This document shows, piece after piece, positions 17,982-26,813 of a stretch of DNA of 64,000 nucleotides. Source of the stretch: Prolixibacteraceae bacterium. Lineage in GTDB: Bacteria; Bacteroidota; Bacteroidia; Bacteroidales; Prolixibacteraceae. The position numbers and the translations under genes are program-made. Each line of letters starts with the position of its first letter. The first letter of the stretch is position 1. The notes beneath the pieces are model-generated. The model was given only the letters and a program-made list of their open reading frames with translations. It ran no database searches and was not told the origin of the DNA. Where the stretch lies: positions 1 through 64,000 of the forward strand of contig JAOARB010000021.1 in assembly GCA_025210775.1 (NCBI GenBank), in the 5' to 3' direction.

Positions 17982-19193
17982 TTACAAGCCCATTTTCTTA
18001 CGAATGTCTGCTGGAATAGCGTCTTTGTGTACCATGATACACATTGTCTTATAATCAAAGAAAGCTTTTGAACAATAGAAATATCCATCGTATTTATTGT
18101 ATGCTCCCCAAGAGTTCTTCACTTTATAATAGATCTTACCATTTTGGTCTTTTGCAGTACCAATGATGTGCATACCATGATCATCAGTGGTTTGATAGTT
18201 ATCAAAAGCCAATTGACGATTCTCTTGTGTAATCACTTTCTCTGGACCTGGCTTATTCATTGAATAAAGCTTTGAGTTTTTCTCTTTAGAAGTCATTTTC
18301 TCCCATTTAGAGATCTCAGCATCATTCATCTCCTTGAAATTAGCATCTGGCACTACTGCTACACCTTTAGATTTAGTAGCAAAACCTTTTTCTGAAACAT
18401 CAGCAGCCCATCCAACAGTAAAACCATTATCAATAGCATTATCCATGATTTGGTTTAACTCAGTCAATGGCACATTATAGACTTTACTCCACATCCAGTT
18501 ATCTGGTACTTCTAGAATAAAAGAAGAATAGAAAGGATGGTGAGTATAAGATGTAATCTCAACATAATCATCTGCATTCAAACCACAATAATCTTTAGCG
18601 AATGACTGAGGAGTATATTCTTTGCCTTCATATTCAAACTTTTCTGGTGCTTTACCTAGATATGAATCAATGGTTGAAACCACTGCTTTATCCCATGCAG
18701 TAGAAAGTTTTCTATTTTTATTCTTAATTACAGACTCCACTTGAGCTTTTAACATAGCGTCCATTTCACCTTGTACAGGTTTCTCTTCGCCATAGTTCAT
18801 TCCACTATAAACAGACTCTGGAACAACACCATATTTACCTAATACATAAGATACATCATGGAAAGCCCCACCAGCACCATAGTTTAGATAACCATGCATT
18901 CTAACAAATTTGCGTGATTTATCCGCATAAGTATGATAAACAACAAACATTTCAGAAAGATCAACAGGATCTTTTCCCATACGAATCATTTCTGATTCTA
19001 AAAAAGACTCACCAGAAAAGGCCCAACAAGTACCTGATCTATTTTGATCTTTTACAGAAGTGGCTTGAAGCTCTTTTACAGGAGTAAAAACATAGCCTTC
19101 AACTTTGTCTTTTTTCTTTTTCTGACCAGCAAATGCTCCATTAGCAGACAAAAGTCCTAAAGCCAATAAAGCTACAGATAAGATATTTTTCAT
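17982..19193 (-). CDS. Exported C1B-type cysteine aminopeptidase (PepC/bleomycin hydrolase-like)
   Basis: A 403-aa papain-fold peptidase with a Sec signal peptide (hydrophobic 4-18, probable cleavage after AFA). Catalytic Cys56 lies in NRSGTCWAFSGESF, the histidine in TDDHGMHIIG, and the asparagine in VKNSWG, in the order typical of the C1B family. C1B enzymes remove N-terminal residues, and Bacteroidota carry exported versions. The segment between core motifs (about 130-300) is enlarged, as in PepC. It is monocistronic, with a shared terminator at its 3' end. No TAnnTTTG box is seen within its 258-bp upstream gap. Confidence 0.9.
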   Translation of the reverse strand: MKNILSVALLALGLLSANGAFAGQKKKKDKVEGYVFTPVKELQATSVKDQNRSGTCWAFSGESFLESEMIRMGKDPVDLSEMFVVYHTYADKSRKFVRMHGYLNYGAGGAFHDVSYVLGKYGVVPESVYSGMNYGEEKPVQGEMDAMLKAQVESVIKNKNRKLSTAWDKAVVSTIDSYLGKAPEKFEYEGKEYTPQSFAKDYCGLNADDYVEITSYTHHPFYSSFILEVPDNWMWSKVYNVPLTELNQIMDNAIDNGFTVGWAADVSEKGFATKSKGVAVVPDANFKEMNDAEISKWEKMTSKEKNSKLYSMNKPGPEKVITQENRQLAFDNYQTTDDHGMHIIGTAKDQNGKIYYKVKNSWGAYNKYDGYFYCSKAFFDYKTMCIMVHKDAIPADIRKKMGL

Positions 19194-19386
19194 GAATTAC
19201 AATTTAATTGATTAACGCCTATTTATTTAACAGTCTTTTACACTTAGGCACTTTACTCGCACTAAAATAGTCAAAAAAGAAAGGGATTTCAATGATTATT
19301 GCACAATCTAAAACGATAATTCTAATTCAATAATTAACCTTTAGCTCCAAAAAACAGATAATAATTCTTATTACCCAAAGAATGAT

Positions 19387-19394
19387 TAACTTTG
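19387..19394 (+). promoter_or_regulatory. -7 box of the DEAD-box helicase gene
   Basis: TAACTTTG fits TAnnTTTG, 57 nt before the ATG. No clear -33 TTTG accompanies it. Confidence 0.5.
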
Positions 19395-19451
19395 CAGCTT
19401 GAGAAGTGTCTTTAAATCAACCTTCTTCTTAAAAAATAATCAGACGACAAT

Positions 19452-20726
19452 ATGAGATTCGATCAATACAGTTTAATTCCTCAAATAAAGGAGAATCTTT
19501 CTAAAAAGGGGCTAAAGAAGCCTACAGATATACAGTTTAAATCTATTCCACACATTCTTAAAGGAGAGGATGTACTTGCCATTGCACAGACAGGTACTGG
19601 TAAAACTGCTGCTTTTGCTATCCCAGTAATTCACAAAATTCATCTTCTAAAGATGAAAAAAAGAGCATCTGGTGTTCGCTGTCTAATTATGGTTCCAACC
19701 AGAGAGCTTTGTATTCAGATTACTGATGTATTTAATGACATAGGGAAAAAGACAAAAGTAATCACTCGTTCTATCTTTGGAGGAGTAGAACAAGACACTC
19801 AAATATCCACATTAAATAAAGGGGTAGACATCGTTGTAGCAACACCTGGTAGAATGTTCGATCTTATCAGTCAAGGATATTTAAAACTCGACAAACTTGA
19901 GATACTCGTTCTAGATGAGGCAGATCAAATGCTAGATAGAGGTTTCTATGATGACATCAAAGCATTACAAAGACATATTCCAAAAAGAAGACAAACACTA
20001 TTCTTTTCAGCTACAATTGATGAGAAAATTAAACGTCTTGCTTATTCTTTGGTTGTAAATCCTATTCGAATACAAATATCTCCTAAAAACCCTGTTGCAA
20101 GAAATGTAGACCACTCTATTGTTAAGGTGAAGATGGATGATAAGCGTTTCTTCCTTGAACGATTTATCAAAGAGAATGACGAAAGCAAAACACTTGTTTT
20201 TGTAAGAACCAAAGTGCGTGCGGAGAGAGTTCAAAAAGCAATGAAAAGAGTTCAAATCGAAGCTTTGACCCTACATGGAGATAAGAATCAAAATGAAAGA
20301 ATTCTTACACTAGAGAAATTCAAAAAAGGAGAAGTAAACATTCTTATTGCTACTGATGTAAGTGCTCGTGGTATCGATATCCCTAATGTCGAGTATGTTA
20401 TTAATTATGACATTCCAGAGCAAGCTGACAGCTACGTTCACAGAGTAGGTAGAACTGGTCGTGGAAGAAGCAAAGGAAAAGCAATCTCATTTGTTAGTAA
20501 GGAAGAAAACGAACTTCTGTATGCTATTGAAGAATATACAGGAGACAAGATTAAGGAGATTAAAATAAATCTTGAAGATTATCAAGACACAATCGACTTT
20601 ACAGAAGATACGTCACAGTCATGGCAAGCACTTATTAAGGAACACGATAGAGTGGAAGATAATTTAAAGAAGATCCACAACAAACGTGTAAAACAGAAAA
20701 TAAACAAGAACAAAAAGAAGAGATAG
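19452..20726 (+). CDS. DEAD-box ATP-dependent RNA helicase (RhlE-like)
   Basis: A 424-aa helicase with all core motifs in order: Q motif (PTDIQFKSIP), motif I AQTGTGKT, Ia PTREL, TPGR, II DEAD, III SAT, IV VFVRT, V DVSARGID and VI HRVGRTGRG. The C-terminal tail of about 50 residues is Lys-rich (ending NKKKR) and probably binds RNA. It unwinds RNA duplexes in ribosome assembly or mRNA decay. The short tail is nearer to RhlE than to DeaD/CsdA, but paralogues cannot be separated by eye. It is monocistronic with a terminator 20 bp after the stop. Confidence 0.93.
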   Translation: MRFDQYSLIPQIKENLSKKGLKKPTDIQFKSIPHILKGEDVLAIAQTGTGKTAAFAIPVIHKIHLLKMKKRASGVRCLIMVPTRELCIQITDVFNDIGKKTKVITRSIFGGVEQDTQISTLNKGVDIVVATPGRMFDLISQGYLKLDKLEILVLDEADQMLDRGFYDDIKALQRHIPKRRQTLFFSATIDEKIKRLAYSLVVNPIRIQISPKNPVARNVDHSIVKVKMDDKRFFLERFIKENDESKTLVFVRTKVRAERVQKAMKRVQIEALTLHGDKNQNERILTLEKFKKGEVNILIATDVSARGIDIPNVEYVINYDIPEQADSYVHRVGRTGRGRSKGKAISFVSKEENELLYAIEEYTGDKIKEIKINLEDYQDTIDFTEDTSQSWQALIKEHDRVEDNLKKIHNKRVKQKINKNKKKR

Positions 20727-20746
20727 GCTGAACCATCTATTCTTAG

Positions 20747-20775
20747 AAAGCTCTATTGTTAATCAATAGAGCTTT
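20747..20775 (+). terminator. Terminator of the helicase gene
   Basis: A 12-bp perfect stem AAAGCTCTATTG/CAATAGAGCTTT with a 5-nt loop, followed by TTCTGTTTT. The 215 bp beyond it, up to 20990, show no gene or promoter. Confidence 0.8.
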
Positions 20776-20992
20776 TTCTGTTTTAGATATTTAAACCAAC
20801 ACAATCGTCTATTTTGCTATTGCATCAAATAATCTAGCCAACAACAAAGACTTACAAAACTTTTTTCTATGTGTAAGATGATTATTTCGTCTTTCAATAT
20901 TTTCCACACTAGATAAATATCTAATCTTTATGGTGAGAGATATACTCCTCGATCGTCATCCAATCTATACACAAGAAAATATCATGACATAA

Positions 20993-21022
20993 AAAAAAGG
21001 CACTCTAAAGAGTGCCTTTTTT
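20993..21022 (-). terminator. Terminator of dsbD
   Basis: A GGCACTC/GAGTGCC stem inside an A/T tract with a 4-nt loop. On the minus strand it is followed by a T-run. Confidence 0.85.
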
Positions 21023-21045
21023 ATGTATTATGTATTAAAAGATAA

Positions 21046-23055
21046 TTATAGTTTTCTTTCGTAATTTTCATTAAACATTTCAACTCCTTTTTCTACGAAT
21101 TCAATAAAGATTTCTGGGTTAGGGTTGTATCCCATACCTTCACCAAGTTGAATCTGGTCAGTACCTAAAATCACATAGAAAGGCTGAGTGTTTCTACCAA
21201 AACGTTCAATCTGGAAATCAGTCCATTTATTACCTACGGTCTTCACACGACGTCCAGTTGTTTTAGACGTATACTGCTCCCACTTAGGTAATTCTTTTCT
21301 CAAATCGACATATAATGATACAATTACTACATCTTCTGCAAGAGCTTTCTTTACACCTGGGTCAACCCAAACGTTGTCCTCCATCTTACGACAGTTAGTA
21401 CAACCTTTACCTGTAAAGTCAACCAATAATGGTTTGTGTACTTGCTTAGAGTATTCTAATGCTTTCTCGAAATCATAGAAGACTGGTATACCGTGTGGTC
21501 CTAAATGCTGGTCACGATTAAGTTCAACACTTCCGCCTTCACCAGATCCGACATACACTGAAGATGCTCCAAAACCTTGAGGTGCTTCAGCATAATTTAC
21601 TGGAGGTGGGAAACCACTAATAATCTTAACTGGTGCTCCCCATAAACCTGGGATCATATAGATCACGAAACTCAATACCATTGTACCTAAAACAAAACGA
21701 GAAACAGGTAAATGAGTCTTTGGAGAATCGTGTGGTAAAATAATCTTACCCCATAAGTACATTGCCAATCCAAAGAATATTGCAATCCAAATAGATAGAT
21801 AGATCTCACGCTCAAGTAAGTGTAAATCCAATACCATATCAGAGATAGACAAGAACTTAAATGCGAAAGCGAATTCTAAGAACCCTAACACTACTTTCAC
21901 GGAATTAAGCCATCCTCCTGATTTAGGTAATGTACTCAACCATGCTGGGAATGCTGCGAATAGTGCAAAAGGTAATGCCAAAGCTAAAGAGAAACCTAAC
22001 ATACCAATAATAGGTGCTAAACCTCCATTACGCGCGGCTTCTACAATCAAACTACCAACAATTGGTCCTGTACAAGAGAATGAAACCAATGCAAGTGCAA
22101 AAGCCATAAAGAAGATTCCAATCAATCCACCTTTATCTGCTTTTCTATCAATAGCATTTACCCATGAGTGAGGTAAAATAATCTCAAATGCTCCCATAAA
22201 TGAGAATGAGAATGCAAACAATAATATCGCAAACAGTAAATTGAACCATGGATTCGTTGAGAGGTTATTCAAACTCTCTGCACCAAATACTGCAGTAACA
22301 ACAGTACCAAGCAATACATAAATAATGATGATAGATACACCATACATTATTGCATTTTTAATTCCTTTAGCTCTAGACTCTGTAGATTTCGTAAAGAAAC
22401 TTACAGTCATCGGAATCATTGGGAATACACAAGGAGTTAATAAAGCGGCAAATCCACTTAAAAATGCCAATAAGAATATACTAAAATAGTTTCTATCCTC
22501 ACCAGTAGACATTGAACTAGAAACAGCTGAACTCGTTTCATTATCAACTTCAGGCAAACTCAAGATATCGTCCACTTCATCTTGCTTCTGTCCTTCATTA
22601 ATAACAAAGCTATACTCTGTTTCCGTTGGAGGCAAACATGTTTCATCATTACAAACCATGAATTCGACATGTCCTTTAACTTCTAGCATCTTACCTTCAG
22701 GAATCTCAATTCTTTGCACGAAAGTTGCTTCGTGACTAAACCAAGATAGATCCATTTGAAAAGTTGGATCAAAATGCTTTTCAGGTTCAGGTACTTGCTG
22801 TATACCTCCTAATATTTTAAAATCACTCTTATTATCAAAACTAAACGATGTCCTTACCGGTCCCCCGTCTGGAATATCCGTAGAGTACAAGTGCCATCCA
22901 TCCTCAATTGTTGCAGAGAAGACAAGCTCATACTCCGTCTCACTAATTTGATTCTTCGAAAATTCCCACTTCACCGGCTCTAAAATCTGAGCGAAAGATG
23001 GTAAGATCGAAAAAAACAATAGGGAGACAATCAGTCCAAATTTCTTCATGTCCAT
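21046..23055 (-). CDS. dsbD: Thiol:disulfide interchange protein DsbD
   Basis: A 669-aa inner-membrane protein that moves electrons from cytosolic thioredoxin to the periplasm. All three DsbD parts are seen. A signal peptide is followed by an N-terminal domain with Cys135 and Cys140 (VCNDETCLPP). The eight-helix membrane core carries Cys209 in LTPCVFPM and Cys328 in FSCTGPIVG. The C-terminal thioredoxin domain has Cys552-x-x-Cys555 (GCTNCRKMED). Downstream acceptors would be cytochrome c or DsbC-type systems, none of which is in this window. Two ATGs (23055 and 23049) both fit. A TAAATTTG -7 box lies at 23090-23097. Confidence 0.93.
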   Translation of the reverse strand: MDMKKFGLIVSLLFFSILPSFAQILEPVKWEFSKNQISETEYELVFSATIEDGWHLYSTDIPDGGPVRTSFSFDNKSDFKILGGIQQVPEPEKHFDPTFQMDLSWFSHEATFVQRIEIPEGKMLEVKGHVEFMVCNDETCLPPTETEYSFVINEGQKQDEVDDILSLPEVDNETSSAVSSSMSTGEDRNYFSIFLLAFLSGFAALLTPCVFPMIPMTVSFFTKSTESRAKGIKNAIMYGVSIIIIYVLLGTVVTAVFGAESLNNLSTNPWFNLLFAILLFAFSFSFMGAFEIILPHSWVNAIDRKADKGGLIGIFFMAFALALVSFSCTGPIVGSLIVEAARNGGLAPIIGMLGFSLALALPFALFAAFPAWLSTLPKSGGWLNSVKVVLGFLEFAFAFKFLSISDMVLDLHLLEREIYLSIWIAIFFGLAMYLWGKIILPHDSPKTHLPVSRFVLGTMVLSFVIYMIPGLWGAPVKIISGFPPPVNYAEAPQGFGASSVYVGSGEGGSVELNRDQHLGPHGIPVFYDFEKALEYSKQVHKPLLVDFTGKGCTNCRKMEDNVWVDPGVKKALAEDVVIVSLYVDLRKELPKWEQYTSKTTGRRVKTVGNKWTDFQIERFGRNTQPFYVILGTDQIQLGEGMGYNPNPEIFIEFVEKGVEMFNENYERKL

Positions 23056-23114
23056 TCTATAATTATTATGTTTCGTCCAAATACAGATACAAATTTAAAA
23101 AAAATTACAAATAA

Positions 23115-23145
23115 AAAAAGACCCAAGTAAACCTTGAGTCTTTTT
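23115..23145 (-). terminator. Probable terminator of the RNase G gene
   Basis: Stem AAAGACnCAAG with one C-A mismatch and a 5-nt loop. On the minus strand it is followed by TTTTTTTAT. It is weaker than its neighbours. Confidence 0.6.
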
Positions 23146-23169
23146 CTTCTAATGATTTAACAAAAAAAT

Positions 23170-24717
23170 CTATAATATTATTTCTCCGTCATTATCATAA
23201 AACTTACAATCTAAGAATCCCATCGAGCTCTTAGACACAACCTTAAACCTTCTTTTTAGCTGCCACATCCATTTAGTCTTTCGTGAGATGAAACCACTGT
23301 TAATATATGCTGCCACATATGGATGAACATGAATTTGAACATTCTTTCTAAAAAGTTCAAGATAGATATATTTTAAATTATTGTATATCTCATCTACTAA
23401 TAATAATGTAGAAGAAACTTCTCCTGTCCCACGACAAGTAGGACATTTTTCCGAAGTCTCGATATGCATTTCAGGACGAACCCTTTGACGAGTAATCTGC
23501 ATCAAACAGAATTTACTCAAAGGAAGAATATTGTGTTTAGTTCGATCCTTACTCATCTCCTCGCGCATTTTCTCAAGCACCTTAATTCGGTTCTCGTTAC
23601 TATGCATATCGATGAAATCGACTACGATAATACCTCCCATGTCGCGTAATCGCAATTGTCGAGCAATCTCAACGGCAGCGGCCAGGTTAACTTCTAACGC
23701 ATTTGTTTCCTGATCGCTTCCGGCTTTTGACCGATTACCACTATTCACATCGATTACATGGAAAGCTTCCGTATGTTCTATAATAAGATAAGCACCACTT
23801 TTAAAAGACACTGTCTTTCCAAATAGAGCCTTAATCTGTTTCTCAATTCCAAAATGCTCAAAAATGGGAGCATCACCACTATAATGTTTTACAATCTTTT
23901 GCTTTTCAGGAGCAATACTTGAAACGTACTCTTTTACTTCTGAAGCCGATTGTTTGTCATTTACATAGATATTTGTAAAATCAGGATTATATACATCGCG
24001 AATCATAGCGATAGTACGATCCAACTCACCAACCACTAAAGATGGAACTTTAGCTTGTTTCAGTTTTGATGGAATAGACTCCCACTTAGCGACCAAAGTT
24101 CTAAGTTCTTTATCTAACTCTGCAACTTTAGTTCCTTCAGCAGCAGTACGTACAATAACCCCATATTTCTTAGGACGAATACTTTGAATAAGTTTTCGCA
24201 AACGACTACGCTCATCACTTGATTTAATCTTTTGCGAAATAGAAACCTTATCACTAAAAGGCATTAACACCAAATTTCTACCTGCAATAGATATTTCAGA
24301 TGTAAGACGAGGTCCTTTGGTTGATATTGGCTCTTTTGATATTTGAACCAAGATCAACTGTCCAGATGTCAACACATCTGTAATCTTCCCTTCTTTAAAA
24401 ATATCTGGTTCCGACTGAATTTTTGTCATCGACACAGGCTTCTTACCCTTGGATGTCGATTGTAAAAGGAATTTATTTAATGTTTGGAATTGCGGTCCTA
24501 GATCAAGGTAATGTAGAAAAGCATCCTTCTCGTAACCCACATCGACAAAAGCTGCATTTAGCCCCGGCATTATTTTTTTCACCTTTCCTAGGTAAATATC
24601 TCCTACGGCAAACTTAGCATCACTAGTTTCTCGATTTAGTTCGACTAGGCGTTTATCTTCTAAATAAGCAATCTCCACCTGTGATGGATTTACTTCAATT
24701 ACCAATTCATTACTCAC
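23170..24717 (-). CDS. rng: Ribonuclease G (Rne/Rng family)
   Basis: A 515-aa endoribonuclease that cuts single-stranded AU-rich RNA, matures rRNA ends and takes part in mRNA decay. It has an N-terminal S1-like region (GDIYLGKVKKIMPGLNAAFVDVGYEKDAFLH), the DNase I-like core with the catalytic Asp motif GGIIVVDFIDMHSNENR, and the Zn-link CPTCRGTGEV that dimerises the enzyme. It lacks the long RNase E scaffold tail, so it is the G form. The start is GTG 24717: it gives the standard MSxELVI N-terminus and is preceded by GAGAGG. It lies downstream of HU and the COX24-like gene but is separated from them by a terminator. Confidence 0.94.
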   Translation of the reverse strand: MSNELVIEVNPSQVEIAYLEDKRLVELNRETSDAKFAVGDIYLGKVKKIMPGLNAAFVDVGYEKDAFLHYLDLGPQFQTLNKFLLQSTSKGKKPVSMTKIQSEPDIFKEGKITDVLTSGQLILVQISKEPISTKGPRLTSEISIAGRNLVLMPFSDKVSISQKIKSSDERSRLRKLIQSIRPKKYGVIVRTAAEGTKVAELDKELRTLVAKWESIPSKLKQAKVPSLVVGELDRTIAMIRDVYNPDFTNIYVNDKQSASEVKEYVSSIAPEKQKIVKHYSGDAPIFEHFGIEKQIKALFGKTVSFKSGAYLIIEHTEAFHVIDVNSGNRSKAGSDQETNALEVNLAAAVEIARQLRLRDMGGIIVVDFIDMHSNENRIKVLEKMREEMSKDRTKHNILPLSKFCLMQITRQRVRPEMHIETSEKCPTCRGTGEVSSTLLLVDEIYNNLKYIYLELFRKNVQIHVHPYVAAYINSGFISRKTKWMWQLKRRFKVVSKSSMGFLDCKFYDNDGEIIL

Positions 24718-24762
24718 AACCTCTCATTTATTTAAATATAAAATCGAACTTCTAATACAGCA

Positions 24763-24794
24763 AAAACCTAGAAGCATTAACTGCCCTAGGTTTT
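24763..24794 (-). terminator. Terminator after the HU/COX24-like pair
   Basis: A 9-bp stem AAAACCTAG/CTAGGTTTT with a 14-nt loop. It ends in a T-run on the minus strand, between the small basic gene and rng. Confidence 0.72.
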
Positions 24795-24822
24795 ACACTC
24801 TTACAAAAACAGAGTCGAAGAA

Positions 24823-24915
24823 TTATTTCTTCTTCTTATGTCTGTTTTTTCTTAGTCTTTTTTTACGCTTGTGCGTAGACATCTTATGTCTCTTTCTTTT
24901 TTTTCCGCTTGGCAT
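24823..24915 (-). CDS. 30-residue basic protein, COX24/AURKAIP1-like (mS38-related)
   Basis: A very short gene of 30 codons plus stop on the minus strand. It starts MPSGKKRKRHKM and ends RKNRHKKKK, and almost every residue after position 4 is Lys, Arg or His. Many Bacteroidota carry the same peptide, annotated as an AURKAIP1/COX24-domain protein. The eukaryotic relatives (mS38) are small-subunit mitoribosomal proteins that lie in rRNA, so a ribosomal role is likely here. It starts 24 bp after the HU gene in the same orientation and is followed by a terminator, forming a two-gene unit. Confidence 0.88.
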   Translation of the reverse strand: MPSGKKRKRHKMSTHKRKKRLRKNRHKKKK

Positions 24916-24939
24916 GATTATTCTTTTTAATATGAATTA

Positions 24940-25224
24940 TTACTTAACGTTCTCCTTAACCTTGCTCACAAATGACTTCGCTGGCTTAAAAGCTGGGATA
25001 AAATGCTCAGGAATAATAATAGTTGTATTTCTTGAAATATTACGAGCAGTTTTCTCAGCACGTTTTTTTACGATAAAACTCCCGAATCCACGAAGATACA
25101 CATTTTTCCCTTCTACCAAAGAATCCGATACAGTATCCATAAAAGCCTCCACAGCCTTCTGAACTGTAACTCTCTCGATGCCAGTATTCTTCGAAACTTC
25201 GTTTACAATATCTGCCTTTGTCAT
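24940..25224 (-). CDS. HU-family DNA-binding protein
   Basis: A 94-aa nucleoid protein of the HU/IHF family. It has the dimerisation helices (TKADIVNEVSKNTGIERVTVQKAV), then RGFGSFIVKKR and a beta-arm. The intercalating-arm proline is kept in NTTIIIPEHFIPAFKPAKSF, whereas the canonical RNP is changed to RNISRNTT. It bends and compacts DNA. A strong promoter lies at 25273-25280. It is co-transcribed with the 30-residue ribosomal-type protein. Whether it is the major HU or a variant cannot be decided from one locus. Confidence 0.93.
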   Translation of the reverse strand: MTKADIVNEVSKNTGIERVTVQKAVEAFMDTVSDSLVEGKNVYLRGFGSFIVKKRAEKTARNISRNTTIIIPEHFIPAFKPAKSFVSKVKENVK

Positions 25225-25272
25225 TGCTATAAATTTAATTTAAACGATATCCTTGACTCAAATTTTGGTGTA

Positions 25273-25280
25273 CAAAGATA
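25273..25280 (-). promoter_or_regulatory. -7 box of the HU operon
   Basis: TATCTTTG on the minus strand, 48 nt before the ATG. TTTC instead of TTTG is found exactly 19 nt upstream, a near-perfect promoter. Confidence 0.7.
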
Positions 25281-25314
25281 AACGTTTCGTATTATTAATG
25301 AAATAGAAATCAAT

Positions 25315-25322
25315 TATTTTTG
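25315..25322 (+). promoter_or_regulatory. -7 box of the mutY operon
   Basis: TATTTTTG lies 37 nt before the mutY ATG. The region is divergent with the HU promoter, so the two may influence each other. Confidence 0.6.
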
Positions 25323-25359
25323 CGGCAAACATAAGAGATTTTTATTAAAAACACAAAAG

Positions 25360-26379
25360 ATGCAGAATTTTGCTAACTCATTGATTTCTTGGTTCGAAGG
25401 TCAAAAAAGAGACCTTCCATGGAGAAAAAAAAGATCTTCATACCATGTTTGGATATCAGAAATCATACTTCAACAGACAAAAGTAGCGCAAGGAAACAGC
25501 TATTTTAAGCGCTTTATTGAACTATTCCCAGACATTAAAACACTTGCAAAAGCACAAGAAAGAGAGGTATTAAAAGCATGGGAAGGATTAGGTTACTATT
25601 CAAGAGCGCGAAATCTACACGCTTCGGCCAAGCAAATAATGGACAAATACGATGGTATTTTTCCTACATCTTATAAAGATATTATCTCACTTAAAGGGGT
25701 AGGTCCATACACTGCTGGAGCAATATTATCATTCTCACAAAACCTTCCCTATCCAGCAATTGATGGCAATACAATTAGAGTTATATCTCGTATTTTTGAA
25801 ATAGACACCCCTTCTCACATAAAAGAGACGACAAAACAAATGGAGTGCATAATTAAAGAATTATATAAATATGGTTCTCCAAGAGAAGTCAATGAAGCCA
25901 TAATTGAACTTGGAGCTTTAATATGTTCACCTAAAAATCCACAATGTAAATTATGCCCTATTTCGGATACCTGCATTGCCTACAATAAAAACATCATAGA
26001 TAAACTACCAGTAGTAAAGAAGAAAACTCCTCCAAAAACAAGAGAGTTAAACTTTCTTATAATTGATGGTCCAGACAACACTACATATATAGAAGAAAGA
26101 AGTGGTAAAGATATATGGAAAGGATTATACACACCTATGATGATTGAGGAGAATAATATGGACAGATTAACAAAACAAGCAGGCCTTATAATAGAAGGTG
26201 TAAAAAAAATACATAAATTTGATTACATCGAACACAAACTAACACACCAGACCCTCAAAATAACCATTTGGAGGGGTAGTACAGAAATAAAATCATCACA
26301 TTTAATACCTAAAGAGGAGATCAAAGAGTTTCCGACAGCCAAACCATTCATTGAACTATTTAAAAAAAGCATGAATTAA
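25360..26379 (+). CDS. mutY: A/G-specific adenine glycosylase MutY
   Basis: A 339-aa DNA repair enzyme that removes adenine paired with 8-oxoguanine. It contains the helix-hairpin-helix LKGVGPYTAGAIL, the catalytic Asp in the AIDGNTIRV segment, the ILQQTKVAQ minor-groove reading motif, and four Cys for the [4Fe-4S] cluster (CSPKNPQCKLCPISDTC). A C-terminal NUDIX-like domain (from about residue 230) reads 8-oxoG. It is the first gene of mutY-ssb-gldE-gldD-PPTase on the plus strand, a gene order recurrent in Bacteroidota. Confidence 0.95.
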   Translation: MQNFANSLISWFEGQKRDLPWRKKRSSYHVWISEIILQQTKVAQGNSYFKRFIELFPDIKTLAKAQEREVLKAWEGLGYYSRARNLHASAKQIMDKYDGIFPTSYKDIISLKGVGPYTAGAILSFSQNLPYPAIDGNTIRVISRIFEIDTPSHIKETTKQMECIIKELYKYGSPREVNEAIIELGALICSPKNPQCKLCPISDTCIAYNKNIIDKLPVVKKKTPPKTRELNFLIIDGPDNTTYIEERSGKDIWKGLYTPMMIEENNMDRLTKQAGLIIEGVKKIHKFDYIEHKLTHQTLKITIWRGSTEIKSSHLIPKEEIKEFPTAKPFIELFKKSMN

Positions 26380-26439
26380 CAAAACAATATTTTTAAAAAT
26401 CTTGTATTTTATTATATTACTCACAATATTTGCATTACT

Positions 26440-26778
26440 ATGTCAGTCAATAAAGTTATATTAGTAGGTTTTGTTGGAAAAGATCCAGAAGTACACTATT
26501 TTGATAAAGATAACTGTGTTGCTCGTTTTCCTTTAGCAACTAATGAAAGTCATCAAAATAAAGCTGGCGAGAAAGTAACTCAAACAGAATGGCACCGCAT
26601 CTCCTGCTGGGGAGCCCAAGCATTGCTTGCAGACAAACACATAAAAAAAGGGATGCACCTTTATATTGAAGGAAAAATAAGAAGCCGAAACATTGAAAGA
26701 AACAATGAAGACACTATTCGTGTTACAGAAATAATTGCACAACAAATACAGTTACTAGATAGAAAAACTGAAAAATAA
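26440..26778 (+). CDS. Single-stranded DNA-binding protein (tail-less)
   Basis: A 112-aa SSB with a single OB fold (SVNKVILVGFVGKDPEVHYFD, then TEWHRISCWGAQALLADKHIKKGMHLYIEGKIRSR). It is much shorter than a housekeeping SSB (about 150-180 aa) and ends LLDRKTEK, without the Gly/Pro-rich linker or acidic DDxIPF tip that recruits partner proteins. It may therefore bind DNA without docking the SSB interactome, or be an accessory SSB beside a main copy elsewhere. It lies 60 bp after mutY, within the conserved mutY-gldE run. Confidence 0.9.
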   Translation: MSVNKVILVGFVGKDPEVHYFDKDNCVARFPLATNESHQNKAGEKVTQTEWHRISCWGAQALLADKHIKKGMHLYIEGKIRSRNIERNNEDTIRVTEIIAQQIQLLDRKTEK

Positions 26779-26813
26779 CAATAAGAAAGAAGTATTAACC
26801 AAAATCGTTTACA

